Assembly: GCA_033030425.1 (NCBI GenBank)
Contig: JAUFSD010000003.1
Coordinates: 2,294,001-2,358,000 of the forward strand
Direction of reading: 5' to 3'
From: Verpa conica
Taxonomy: Eukaryota; Ascomycota; Pezizomycetes; Pezizales; Morchellaceae
DNA length: 64,000 nucleotides
The notes beneath the pieces were generated by a model that saw only the letters and a program-made list of their open reading frames with translations, ran no database searches and was not told where the DNA came from. Shown in pieces: positions 11,701 through 22,200 of this stretch (positions are counted from its first letter, which is position 1; each line of letters opens with the position of its first letter). Made by a program: the position numbers and the translations under genes.

Positions 11701-13171
11701 TTCGAGAGCGGGAGTGAACCTGCGGCAAAATAGGATACTAGTCGTCTTGTCTGAATACCAGTCACCTAATATTACCTTAGAAATCAGCCAGCCTATACGC
11801 AAAGATGCCCAATCACTATGCAAAGCGGCATCTTTGACAAAACATAGCTCCAGAAGAAAGCAGGAATCTGACCCTACGTAACTATAGCAGGTTTATTATA
11901 CTGTGTGCTACGCCGTGAGTTAAGAATCTATATATAAGCCTTGGTATATGGCATTGGGTTAGGGTTTTGGGTTCTCACTGGTGGCAAAACATGTCTTGTA
12001 GACCATTCTGCCACCATCCAAAGGGCTGGCAACAACGCATGTATGTCATACCAATCAGTGTAATAACTGCCGGACCCGCTGGCAGCTTTGGTACCGATAC
12101 ACTATACATGTAGCTACAAGTTGTGTGCACAGACGTTGTTGTATGCAGCGCCCGGTGTCCAGGTAAATATCAGACTTATCTTAATTCCCCAGCCAGCATT
12201 ACTCAAGAGGCCAGTCGTATTGAGAATGGGGATTAGTTGACCAACTAAGACGGAGCGTCGGGAATAACTATTACACAAGTGATACTCCAGATAGGGGAGA
12301 GAGCCAGGGAAATAAATGTCTTTGGGCAGAAAACCCCACATACGATCGGAATGTGTGTGGATCTGATATTACAGTCAGGTGGACAGCCTAATCGTCACGT
12401 TTCGATCAGCAAAAGTTATGATCCATAATTGGGGTGCTCTCGAGGCAGGGGCGACTCTTGGCACCCATTTTCAACGCGAAAACCTCGCAAACAGCTTTTT
12501 TTTGTCACGAAACCCGAAACTCCCCTCAAAAGAGAAAAAAAGAAAGAAAAAAGGCACAATTTACTCACTAGAAATGACTTTGTTCGCTAAGGGGGGGGTA
12601 ATCTAGAGTTAATCCAGATCCGGCACCGATTTCTATATCGAAGTGATGAACATGTAACAGGGGCCCATGGTGACAAGCCTATAGGTACAGGGGGAAGCGT
12701 GTGGTGCGATAAGCCTACTCCATATCGGGCCCCTCCATAGGCACGCGGGGCTGTTCCAGAGCGGGCAGATCCAGAACGCAAGAGAAGCGAAATCAAGCAC
12801 AATCAGCGCAGGATAACCCATACGGGAAATTGTAATTTGTCGTCAGCCCGGATCCTAAAAAGAAATTATTTGGAAACACTGTAGATCTGTGTGTGGCAAG
12901 TAGAATGTGGGGTGCTTGTGACGAAGCCAAGGACGTATCGCTTCCTTTCCAATGACCCCGCACAAAATGCTCAAGGGCTGATGTGGACAAAGACGCCTCG
13001 TTTGAGATAGAGGAGAGTATTAGCCTTTGACAACAAGATAAATAGGCTCTCCCTTTCCTCCCTCCTCAGTCTTCCTTTCACCACCAGCGAGAAAATTACC
13101 TTCACTGCCCATCATTCCAAACCAAACATCTTTCAAACTTTAACCCCCCAAACCTCCAAACAATAAACAAA
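8796..13171. other. 4.4-kb AT-rich region without a recognised gene
   Basis: The first few hundred bases should include the oxidase promoter and the last few hundred the metallothionein promoter (an ATAAATAG TATA-like element lies at 13038-13045). In between I see only short frames lacking domain motifs. A slightly more GC-rich patch at about 12400-12830 contains overlapping frames on one strand but no convincing protein. Confidence 0.5.
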
Positions 13172-13315
13172 ATGGGTGGCTGTGGATGCGCTACTTCAGG
13201 TGCTTGCGGCTGCGGTGAATCTTGCTCTTGTGATGGCTGCCCTGTACGTTCCTTCAACACCCACCCCCCCCCCCCAAGCATGAGTTGCTAACCCTTGTGT
13301 TCGTAGCATAAATAA
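13172..13315 (+). CDS. Copper-type fungal metallothionein, 26 residues, two exons
   Basis: Exon 1 (13172-13243) encodes 24 residues, beginning MGGCGCATSGACGCG. A GTACGT donor and a GTAG acceptor bound a 63-nt intron, and exon 2 (13307-13315) adds only His-Lys and the stop. Seven cysteines at positions 4, 6, 12, 14, 18, 20 and 23 give C-x-C, C-x-C, C-x-C and a final C, the spacing of the short Neurospora-type copper metallothioneins. The protein should bind Cu(I) in a small cluster in the cytosol, buffering copper or other metals. The start context is AACAAAATGG. The intron contains a run of 12 Cs (13264-13275). It is easily overlooked because the coding sequence is only 81 nt. Expression would be expected to respond to metals, but I cannot point to a specific copper-response element. 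Confidence 0.88.
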
Positions 13316-14820
13316 ATCACCGTAGCCAAGACACCCAAGGCTCCCGGACTGTTTACGCATCTTCTTTTCCTCCTCAGTAGCCACGAGAAGCTGTCGGAGA
13401 AATTACCAGGAATAATGGGGTGTTGACGCTAGTTTGGGTCCAAAGGGGTCAGATAGGGAGGATTAAGGCCTTGTGGGGAGAGGGGGAGGGGATTGGGAAT
13501 GTTTAAGAAACGTCTCATTCACCTCTCTCCCAGGGTTTTGAGATATCCTAGCGGGGGGGCCGGAGTTGGAGAGGCTTTTTTGTTTCTTTGTTTAGGAGTT
13601 GAATTTTACGCTTTTCTTGTTTTTATGTCTCCCAAACGTTTTGTACGACTTATCTTCCTGTGCATTCGTGTATTCAATCTCGCGGCGTGTTTTTTCTTGT
13701 TTTGTGGCAAAGGCCTATGATCCTGCCACTACCAGAAAGTCATCTGATCGTTGAGCCACAAATTAAAACCGTATTTTTTCGTCGCTTTCTTTACCCCCAG
13801 TGGGCCAAAATCGTAATCAACTGTGATAAAGCTTGGAGTGAGATGAATATCCGAGGAGCGTTAGAACTGCGAACACACAGACTAATCCAAGGCCTGTAAA
13901 GTGTCCTCAACACTCTAGTTGAATATACTAGAAGAAGTAACCCGGTACCGTTTAGATAAGAGTAGACACGATATCTATGTATGTATCGTAAGTGGTAGCC
14001 AGCAACAGTTCCTTCCAATATGCCGTTGACCAAATCCAGTAATCCCGTTAAATCCAGTCCATTGCAGAATTCAGACCCCAAGATATCATCTACCAGTCGA
14101 TAGAATATAAAACCTCCCCCCCCCCTATTACACGTTATTCAAGCTTGTATTAAATAGATGACTAGATTCCGGAAGTACAAATCTGCTTAGTAGACCCGAG
14201 CCTGAAAAGTAAGTATACGAAAAAAGCCGATAGGTTAATATCCGAGTCAAAAAAAACAATAACCGTCGTCTTTTAAAATGAACTAGCACTTAATACAATG
14301 CACTAAATATTAAAAAAAAAACGTCAGTAGTTTTAGCTCCAACCAGAACTTAACAACAGAGCACTACCATCAAATCTCCCTCTCTCTCTCGTGGGTCGAA
14401 TAACTGAGACCAATGCTGTGATAACACTTGAAGAATTCGTAGGCACAAACCCCGCGGACTTTATAGTCCTACTACCCCGCAAAGGTTGCAATAGACACTT
14501 TTCGTCCCGGGTACCTTGGTGGGCACCTGTGTGGATGCGTCCCATTCACACGTGGAGCCTTGCATAAGTTCTCCAATTTAGAGTATCAGGACTGGCTCGG
14601 GGCTGGGCCTTGATTAAATTGCGAGAAGAAACGAGGCTGTAGGTTATATCATGGAATATCACTCGGCTCGTACATACACTTTACTACAAATGGTGTGGCC
14701 CCGCACTGCACGCGCAGAACCCGTGTACTAAATATTTCATATGTGACAAACCGGACAATTGCCTAAAAGAACCCCCAGCAAAAACGAAAACGAAAGAAAA
14801 AAAAATATCCCATTAAACTC
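13316..14820. other. Intergenic, no gene seen
   Basis: This contains the 3' side of the metallothionein gene and the 3' side of the PEX24-like gene. There are homopolymer runs (a C tract near 14117-14126 and A tracts near 14312) and short frames without recognisable motifs. Confidence 0.5.
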
Positions 14821-16498
14821 CTATCTTTTCGGCAACGGTGGTGCCTTTTTTTCCCCATTCATAACAACCTTCGCACCCAGCCCTTCTTCTGTCTCCCCCA
14901 ATAATCTCTCCTTTTCCTCTTTACGGTTTCCATCTTCATCCGTGATAACTACCTCCGGTTTTTGGGAGCTCTTCGGTTGAACCTTCACCTCTGCTGGTAG
15001 TTCTGCGGGTGAATTATCATTATCATCGAGGTCCTCCACGAGCTCCGCATTACGGTACCATTTACGGCGTCTTGTGTATTTACCCCATCCATCGACTCCC
15101 CTACGGCCGTCCCTCCACTACACCAACCAATTAGTACTCACCTCATACCCAGCTTCACACCAGGAAGACGTACCTTATTATCATAGTAAACCCATCCCTC
15201 ACCACTCTCCCCGTTCAGACCAACTTTATCCTTCACATCCTGTTTCTTCCCGTGATGACCCTTCTCACTTCTCGCGCCCTCAACTCTCCACTCCTCCCCT
15301 TCCACCCACCTCCACTTCACCCCGCTCCCATACGGCGTCTCCGGTAACTCAAACTCCTCGGGCGAGGGTGCAGGCTGCAGATGTTCATCTGTGAAAGGTG
15401 CCCTCTCATATGCAAATAAACTTGCTGTCCACCCTACACCCAACCACCGCCGCTGGTTTTCGTAAATGGCGAATGTAAACTTGACCCCTGGGGATGCGCC
15501 GGTCATCGATGCAGTAAGCGGCGTTGAGACTTCTGTGACAATTCCATCTGGATTACCACGAGGTGCTGCAGCAATAATACTACTCGTAGTGGGAAGGTTG
15601 GTCGTCCGGATATCAGATGGCTTCTTCAACCGTGATGGGAGCGCCGGGAGTACAGGTGGTGGCATGAGAGATAGTCCTGTTAGTCGACTCGCCACCATCC
15701 GAATCATCTGAGAGCGCCACAACACCGTCCGGGAGACTTTGGCGGGGCGGGAATGCCATGAGAAAATCAAGGTACCCGTCATGAGAACTATGCGACGCGT
15801 GGTGATGATATGAGTGGGGTAGATGCTGAGCGCGAGCCATAATGGTGTCGTCAGCAAGATACGTATGAAGAGTGTTGTGAGCGCTGGGCGGGTTGTGGCC
15901 GTCGTGGCTGTTTTGGTCGTTGACAGCCAGCGTGTCAGGGTGAGGAAGGGCTCAAAGAATATGTTGAGGCGAATAGTAAGCGTGTTGAGTGTTTCGAGTA
16001 TCTCGTCAAGGGTTGTTGATGTTGGCTCTGGATTGAACTAGGTCAGTATTTTTGTCTCGGGGAGAGATGTGAGAGAAACGAACCATCGTGATAGCGCCGT
16101 AGAAACATTCCGAGGATTAATACCACCACAATAAAGACGTTCCCTGCCCACCGCAAAACGACATCTCCATATAGCGCTGTTGCCCAGAACGCCGCAACCA
16201 GTAGGAACGATTCCCATGGATCTTTAGAAGTCCATGTTAGTAGCCCCGCGATATAGTTTGCCGCTTTCAGGTAGGGATAACTCTGTGACAATGCCCGAGT
16301 TATTTGTGGAGGTGTTGCAATGAGCAGTGGTGATTTCTGGTGGACCTGGAAGCGCGAACGTGACGCTGGTGAAGAGGAAATAGGTGCGAACGAGGCGATA
16401 GTTGGTGGGTTTGGATCTGCTGGATGGATATTGTACTCATTGCCGTTAGTGTGACTACCGGCACCGCCATTGGCGTCGTGTTCGTGTTCGTCGGACAT
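14821..16498 (-). CDS. PEX24/PEX28-32-type peroxisomal membrane peroxin with dysferlin (DysF) domain
   Basis: Exons 16498-16084, 16027-15174 and 15117-14821 encode 521 residues; both introns are 56 nt with CTGAC or ACTAAT-like branch sites and phases fit. After a polar N-terminus comes PPQITRALSQSYPYLKAANY, then GLLTWTSKDPWESFLLVAAF, leading into paired hydrophobic segments at about residues 93-132. A second hydrophobic region (about 195-235) contains ITTRRIVLMTGTLIFSWHSR. The C-terminal half has the DysF signature: FAIYENQRRWLGVGW, a central GVKWRWVEGEEW, GWVYYDNKW and finally GRRGVDGWGKYTRRRKWYRN. This architecture is that of the fungal Pex24p family (Pfam PF06398), which acts in the ER or peroxisomal membrane to control peroxisome number, size and contact sites. 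The acidic Lys/Pro tail after the DysF domain is variable in the family. The exact orthologue (Pex28/29 or Pex30/31/32 side) is not determined. Confidence 0.88.
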
Positions 16499-17010
16499 GT
16501 AGAACGTCCAGGGCGTATCTAAGACGATAGTTTAGAAGAGTGATTGAGACAGAGCAGAGTAGAGCTGGAGTAGAAGAGGGAAATCTTGAGATAGTCGATG
16601 ACGACTGGGTGTGGCTGATTAGGGCAGGACACCACTTACCAAGGGCTGCCATGCATCTACGTTGGGAGTTGCAGCCAGCGAGTAGCAGCCTCGGAAGAAG
16701 CAGGACAAGGGGTGGATGACGACAACAGAGAAGCTGCTCTAGCGATGTTTGTATTCACTACAGATGATACAGCAGAGAAGATAGAAGCCCCAGAGGTAGA
16801 GATGATGGAGGTGACGGTGATGATGGAAGGATATGAACCGAGAGATAATTAGTTGTCCTTCTTCGTTCCCCATTCTCTTTCTTGGTGTACATGACGGTAG
16901 AATAAGAATTTATCATTTGCACGTGAAGAAAGTTGGTTCAGCCGGTTGATCACATGGTCTACTGAGTCAGCACCCGTTGGAGATCTGGACAGAGCCTCAT
17001 GATGTCATTT

Positions 17011-17070
17011 GGGGGGAGAGGAGGGGAGAGAGGAAGAAGGGAGGGAGAGGAGAGGGAGAGGGAGAGGAAA
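17011..17070. repeat. 60-base pure purine (GA-rich) tract
   Basis: Every base from 17011 to 17070 on the plus strand is A or G, mostly GGGAGA-like units, and the purine bias continues less perfectly to about 17098. It is about 510 bases upstream of the peroxin start codon and could act as a GAGA-like or nucleosome-excluding promoter element. Confidence 0.85.
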
Positions 17071-17595
17071 TGAAGTAAAGGGGAGAAGGGAAGGGAATAG
17101 GACACTAGAGAGTATACAAAGACCACAGACCACACTCTTTACCTCGTAGATTAGGCACTATCAGCACCCTTACCCTATGGCACAAGGGGGATTCGGGCTA
17201 GAGAGAGCACTGTAGCCAGGAACGTTGAGGTGGCCAGTTTCTAATGTAGGTGTGGAGTCGAGGTGATATGATCACCATCCATATAGCTTTTATAATCCAT
17301 TGAAAGGTCTAATAGAGGTCAAAAATAAATAGTACAATCAATATAGGGGTTATACCCACTCCCTTCATATATAGCTATCTAGACTATTAAATATGCACAC
17401 CACAAGAACTGTACATAAGCTGCCAGCTCTACGGCATTTCTCCTGGTGGGGTGTTTTACCTACTACATGCATACATGTATCCCTGAAGAATGGGAATGCA
17501 TCACATCTGGATCTCACCTTCCATAATGTAGCAACGGCTTCTTCCGCAGGGTCCCACAAAAACACATTTCCCTCTGAATAAATCTATATAGCAGT

Positions 17596-17614
17596 TCTCT
17601 CTCTCTCTCTCTCT
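17596..17614. repeat. (CT)n microsatellite
   Basis: A 19-base alternating T/C run lies about 65 bases upstream of the GH18 start codon, in the likely 5' leader or core promoter. Confidence 0.85.
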
Positions 17615-17677
17615 AATAGAGTATACCATAGAATATCTTCTATATCCTCTTATACACAACTCCTCCCCCTGCCCTTC

Positions 17678-18610
17678 ATGCCCACTATACCCACTATACC
17701 CACTATACCCCCACCCCTCCCACCACGCATCACTCCCCCAAAACCCCCCCGCATAATCTGCTACCACCAAACCCACTACCGCAACCAAACCGAGTACGTC
17801 TCCATCCTCCCACTCATCGCCAACCCCACCGGGACAACACACCTGATCCTCGCAGCCATACACCTCAACTCCACCCCCGGCGACATCACACTCAACGACC
17901 ACCCACCCACAGACCCCATCTTCACACCACTATGGACCGAAGTCACCACGCTCCAAGTCTCCGGGATCAAGATCCTATTCATGCTCGGCGGCGCCGCAAA
18001 AGGAACCTTCACCCGTCTCGACACCGACAACACCTCTGTTTTCGAATCCTACTATCTCCCTCTCCGTGATGCCCTGAGAGCACATAATGCCGATGGTGTT
18101 GATCTCGATGTCGAGGAGGAGATGTCGTTGCGGGGTATCATAAGGCTGATTGACCGCCTCAAGGCTGACTTTGGAGACGGGTTCATCATCACCCTTGCGC
18201 CTGTTGCTAGTGCAATGCAGCGTGGAAACCATCTCTCGGGCTTCGACTATGAGGCGTTGGAGATGGCACGTGGGGGTAAGATTGATTGGTACAATGTGCA
18301 GTTCTACTGTGGGTGGGGCTCGATGGGTGATACTTTCGGGTACGAGATGATCATGGCCTGTGGCTGGCCGCCGAACAAGGTTGTGGCTGGGGTGGTGACG
18401 AATGGTGCTAATGGGAGTGGGTGGGTTCCGATGGAGATCTTCCAGATGGTTGTGGTGGCGCTGATTGAGATGTTTCCGGGCTTTGGGGGTGTCATGGGGT
18501 GGGAGTATTTTAATGGCTTGCCGGGGGATGTCGAGAAGCCGTGGGAGTGGGCAATGGGTGTGCAGACGGCGGTCGTGCTAGGCCTTGCAGTCACTGAGGG
18601 GGCGTCTTGA
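17678..18610 (+). CDS. GH18 chitinase-like protein, no signal peptide
   Basis: One uninterrupted frame of 310 residues. The catalytic signature DGVDLDVEEE lies at residues 140-149 and matches the GH18 consensus DxxDxDxE, with Glu147 as the expected acid/base. The following TIM-barrel features fit: FGDGFIITLAPVASAMQ, then KIDWYNVQFYCGWG for the YxxQFY-type substrate motif, then FGGVMGWEYFNG for the last strand with Trp. Enzymes of this family cleave beta-1,4-N-acetylglucosamine links in chitin or related glycans. No secretion signal is present: the N-terminus is PTIPTIPTIPPPLPPRITPP, encoded by a 9-bp tandem repeat. That suggests a cytosolic enzyme, or that the real secretion exon lies upstream. 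The length is short for GH18 and compatible with the small intracellular fungal subgroup. Confidence 0.85.
   Translation: MPTIPTIPTIPPPLPPRITPPKPPRIICYHQTHYRNQTEYVSILPLIANPTGTTHLILAAIHLNSTPGDITLNDHPPTDPIFTPLWTEVTTLQVSGIKILFMLGGAAKGTFTRLDTDNTSVFESYYLPLRDALRAHNADGVDLDVEEEMSLRGIIRLIDRLKADFGDGFIITLAPVASAMQRGNHLSGFDYEALEMARGGKIDWYNVQFYCGWGSMGDTFGYEMIMACGWPPNKVVAGVVTNGANGSGWVPMEIFQMVVVALIEMFPGFGGVMGWEYFNGLPGDVEKPWEWAMGVQTAVVLGLAVTEGAS
17681..17707 (+). repeat. Coding minisatellite, three copies of CCCACTATA
   Basis: Three perfect 9-bp copies directly after the start codon of the GH18 gene encode Pro-Thr-Ile three times. Copy-number change would keep the frame. Confidence 0.9.
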
Positions 18611-19257
18611 TAGGCTCTGACTGAGTGGCCCGAGTGATATCCAGTGATGTCAACATGAAACAAATCCAGATATATATATTTATTACACATGCTATATTCA
18701 AGATAGACAAGGTGTTTAGGTAGCCAAATGCCAAGTAGGCTAATTTAAAGGACAAAAAAGATACTCGCTATTTAAGCTTAGAATTTACCACTAACACAAA
18801 CTACAAGATCCACATACGAAAAAGACAAAGATGAAAAATAAAATGATGCCGTTGGAATCTTGAACCCCTGTTCCAAAACCCATCAGACCAACTCGACTCC
18901 CTAGAAAACACAAAAAACAAAAGGAAAAACGTGATGATCCCAAGAATACCAGCCAATAATGGGGGAAATAAGTGTGTAAATATGCTTGTAATGAAAAAAA
19001 GAAAAAGGGAGAGACAAAGCAGCCAATAAATAAAAAAATAACCTTTCTTACAAAAAAATTACAGCAGAAAAAAATAGAAGGTGGAAAATTTAATAAGAAT
19101 GGGTAAAAGAAAACCAAACTAGTCAACGTAAGAAATAACTTAGACAAGGCTTGAACATAACGGTCATATGAACCTTTCAGACAAAAGCCCATTATCAAAT
19201 ATGCACCAACGAAGCCATTACTCGTGAGGGGAAAAAAAAGCGCCAATCTCAAATTAC
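18611..19257. other. Convergent 3' region between GH18 gene and the 1341-residue gene
   Basis: Both neighbouring genes end here. The minus strand is T-rich and therefore gives a long Phe/Leu-rich open frame (18791-19252), which I interpret as 3' UTR, not protein. A TATATATAT stretch lies at 18670-18680. Confidence 0.5.
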
Positions 19258-22200
19258 TTAGATCATTCCCGCAGGCGGGCCTCCGCCCATAGCCTTTGAG
19301 ATTTTCGGGACTGTCGGGCTCCTTGCCATTGCCTCCTTCCGAGCGCGCGCACTGAGTGCTCCGCCGTCGCTAGTCGATTTCCGTAGCTTCCCCCCAACCT
19401 TCTTCTTTGGCGGTGGGTCGTCGGTGAAGGATGAGCGCTCGACTTCGTCATCAGTATGGTGACGCGGCATCATGGGACTCCCGGTCGGTATTGCTGGAAC
19501 TTCTTCGGTAGATTTATTCTTGCCAAAGCCGCTGAAGATGCTTCGGGTTTCAGTCATACGCCGTTTACGGCCATCCTTATCTTTTACACTCAGGGCAGAG
19601 CTTTGGCTTGGGAGGTCAACGGTAGGGATATTTGATGTTGAGGAGATAAGCTTTGGGTCACCAATCTTGCTCTTGTCAACAATTCGCTTTTTAGCCGGGA
19701 CAAACCCAGCGTTTGAATTCGTAATTGTCTGCATTAGAGCAGCTGGAGGAACCTTTGCTGGTGGAGCAGCTGATGCTGGGGTAGTAGCAGCGCTACTATT
19801 TGTAGGGGTGCGCTGCATCTGTGAAAAGGCAGGAGATTTTTCCATAGTTGCCGCCGATCCTGGTGTAGACGCTGATTGCAGATGTTGAGGTGTGGGAGGT
19901 ACAAGAGCAGTTGTATTTAGTGGTGGTAAGGGAGTACCATCGAAGGTACCCCTCCTCTGCCGCATCGTTGGCCCTGATGAAGCGTTACTGACTCCCCTTG
20001 GTCGTCTGAAATCAGAGCCAGGCGGGGGAGCATCTCGATCAAAAGATTGCTTTTTATTAAGACCATTATTCATCGGCCCATGGTTCACTTGGCCGTGGTT
20101 CATCTGGCCATGGTTCATCTGGGCAGCAGGTGGTGGGCCACCATGTCGACCTTGCCTTGGGTCCTGATCTCTAAGCTGGCCTTGACCAGGTCTATGCATT
20201 TCAGGGCCATTCATCCGTGGCATACTAGGTTGCTTCCGTGGTCCATGGCCACCCGAAACCGGACTGCCAGGTTGAGTACTAGGAGCTGATCTCGGCGTAC
20301 CATAGTTATCTCTCTCATCTCTCCATCCCATTGGCTGTCCTCTTGGAGTGTTCTGCCCGCCATTCTGCCCACCAGCACCCATCTGCTCGCGAGATGGCCT
20401 TTGCTTAGGTCTAGGAGTGTGCATAGGTGAGTGAAGTGGATGTGGCAGACCGATAGGCGACTTTTGCTGTGGGCGAAGTTCATTTGATTGGTTGGTATTC
20501 AAATGATTCGGATGGTTTCTAGAATGTGGAGGAGGAATATGATGGTGAGAGTGTGGAGGATGTTGCTGCATTGGATAATTCCCAGGAGGAATATTCTTCG
20601 GGCCTCTGACAGTTTCCCTAAGCCTTCTCTCCTCTTCGGCTCTTCTATCGGCCTCACTACTGTTCATTCTGCTCCGACCCCCATCTTTTCGCATTCCGGG
20701 ACCAGGAGAATCACGGCCACTCCTTAGTGGCTTAACCGAGGGGTCGTTCTTCGATAATATCCCGTTAGAGCCCTTCGATCTAAGGACACCGAATCCTCCA
20801 CCAGATCCACCACTTTTCGGTTGTTGATCCCTAAAGTTCTCTGACGGGAAGTTCATTTCATGTTGGCTGTTAACCTTCTCGTGGTTCCTAAGGTTCTGCT
20901 GAATGATTTGCCGCCTGAATGCTAGTTGTTGCTCCCAATCCTTATCATGATCATCCTCTCCTGGGGGGATACTTCTTTCCCGATCACTTGCTCTACTTAA
21001 AGCCCTATCCCGCTCACTCATCCTACTTCCAGCTCTTCCCCTCTCCCGCTCCCTCTCCCTGGCCAATTCTTCATCATCTCGTCTTTCTTCGGATCTCACC
21101 CTGGTTGGGGCTTTCATAGGAATCGAAGGCGCAGGTGCGGCGCCACTAATGGTTGATGGGCTGGGCGGCCCATTATTATTATCATCTTCCGCATAATATC
21201 CACCATCCCAGTCGTCGAATTCCCAAAGGTTTCCTCCACTGCTTCTAGAAGCACTACTTATACTAGGCCGTGATACTTCAGGTGCCTTGGGGCTTTTAGA
21301 TGCTCCCGCCCCGTAATGTGAAGTTCGCGACATTCGGGTGTATGTTGACCCAGCGTATACCGAAGAATGACCAGAATCAGTACGGAGATGCTGGCGAACA
21401 AGCATACTAAGGCCCTGGCCAGGAGGAAGGGTTGGGGAGTCATCATCTGATGGTGCTTGTGTATCAGAAGAAAACTGAGGTGAGGTTGGCGAGATAGCCG
21501 GGTTTCGGAGCGGTTGAACGCCACGAATTAAGTCATCTGAGCCCCTAGAGTTGCTAAAGATTGGCGAAATAGGAGATCCAGGAGATCCAGGAGACACGGG
21601 AGACACGGGAGACACAGGCTCTAAAGGATCGGATGCTGAATCCCTTGAAGATGGCCTCGACTGCTTGCGCGGGTGTAGAGGTGCTATATGGTCTAAAGAA
21701 TTACGAGAAAAAGGCTTGCTCTGACCACCCATTCTATCGATCACACTCCCCTCTGGCTCGCCGTAACTAGAGCCACTCATTGAACTCCGCATGGACAAAA
21801 AGGTCTTCCTATTCTGCCCATACTGATCACTAATGTCACTCAGTGGCGATGGGACCCGCCTCTCGAGTTGTAAGTTAATCTTTTCTGAGCTTTGATTTCT
21901 CTGCTGTTGATCTCTTGGGAGATTTCCAGGGCTGAAAGGTCCCTGTGTGGGAAACTGGATAGCACTGGCTGATACTGGAGGACTGATTGGAGATTGAGAC
22001 CTAGGTTCTAAACCAAAATTGAACTGCGCCATATGTGGTGACAGTCCCGGTCCAGATGCTTTATGCTCTAGTTTTTCTAGTTTTTCTTCATTGTCTTCGT
22101 CCTCATCCTCTTCTGTTGTAGACATTGGAGAGTCTGGACTCTTGTTAATGTTAATAGACCATTGAGGCTGTTGCGGAGATGTAGGTGATGTAGGTGACGT

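Larger units (their letters stand above)
16499..17677. promoter_or_regulatory. Divergent intergenic region between PEX24-like and GH18 genes
   Basis: About 1.2 kb separates the start of the peroxin gene (-) from the start of the GH18 gene (+), so both promoters lie here. It holds a 60-base pure purine tract and a CT microsatellite, listed separately. Open frames in the first 150 bases are antisense or leader frames of the peroxin gene. Confidence 0.5.

Noticed and set aside
14821..15039. Stand-alone 72-residue protein
   Set aside because: It is the end of the last exon of the PEX24-like gene, downstream of the DysF motif.
15138..15857. 239-residue minus-strand frame as a separate gene
   Set aside because: It is the central part of PEX24-like exon 2; the frame continues upstream to 16027 and the gene is only complete after splicing.
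18791..19252. 153-residue hydrophobic frame on the minus strand
   Set aside because: It is composed almost entirely of Phe, Leu, Ser and Val from a T-rich strand, has no family resemblance, and lies directly after the stop of the 1341-residue gene, so it is most likely 3' UTR.
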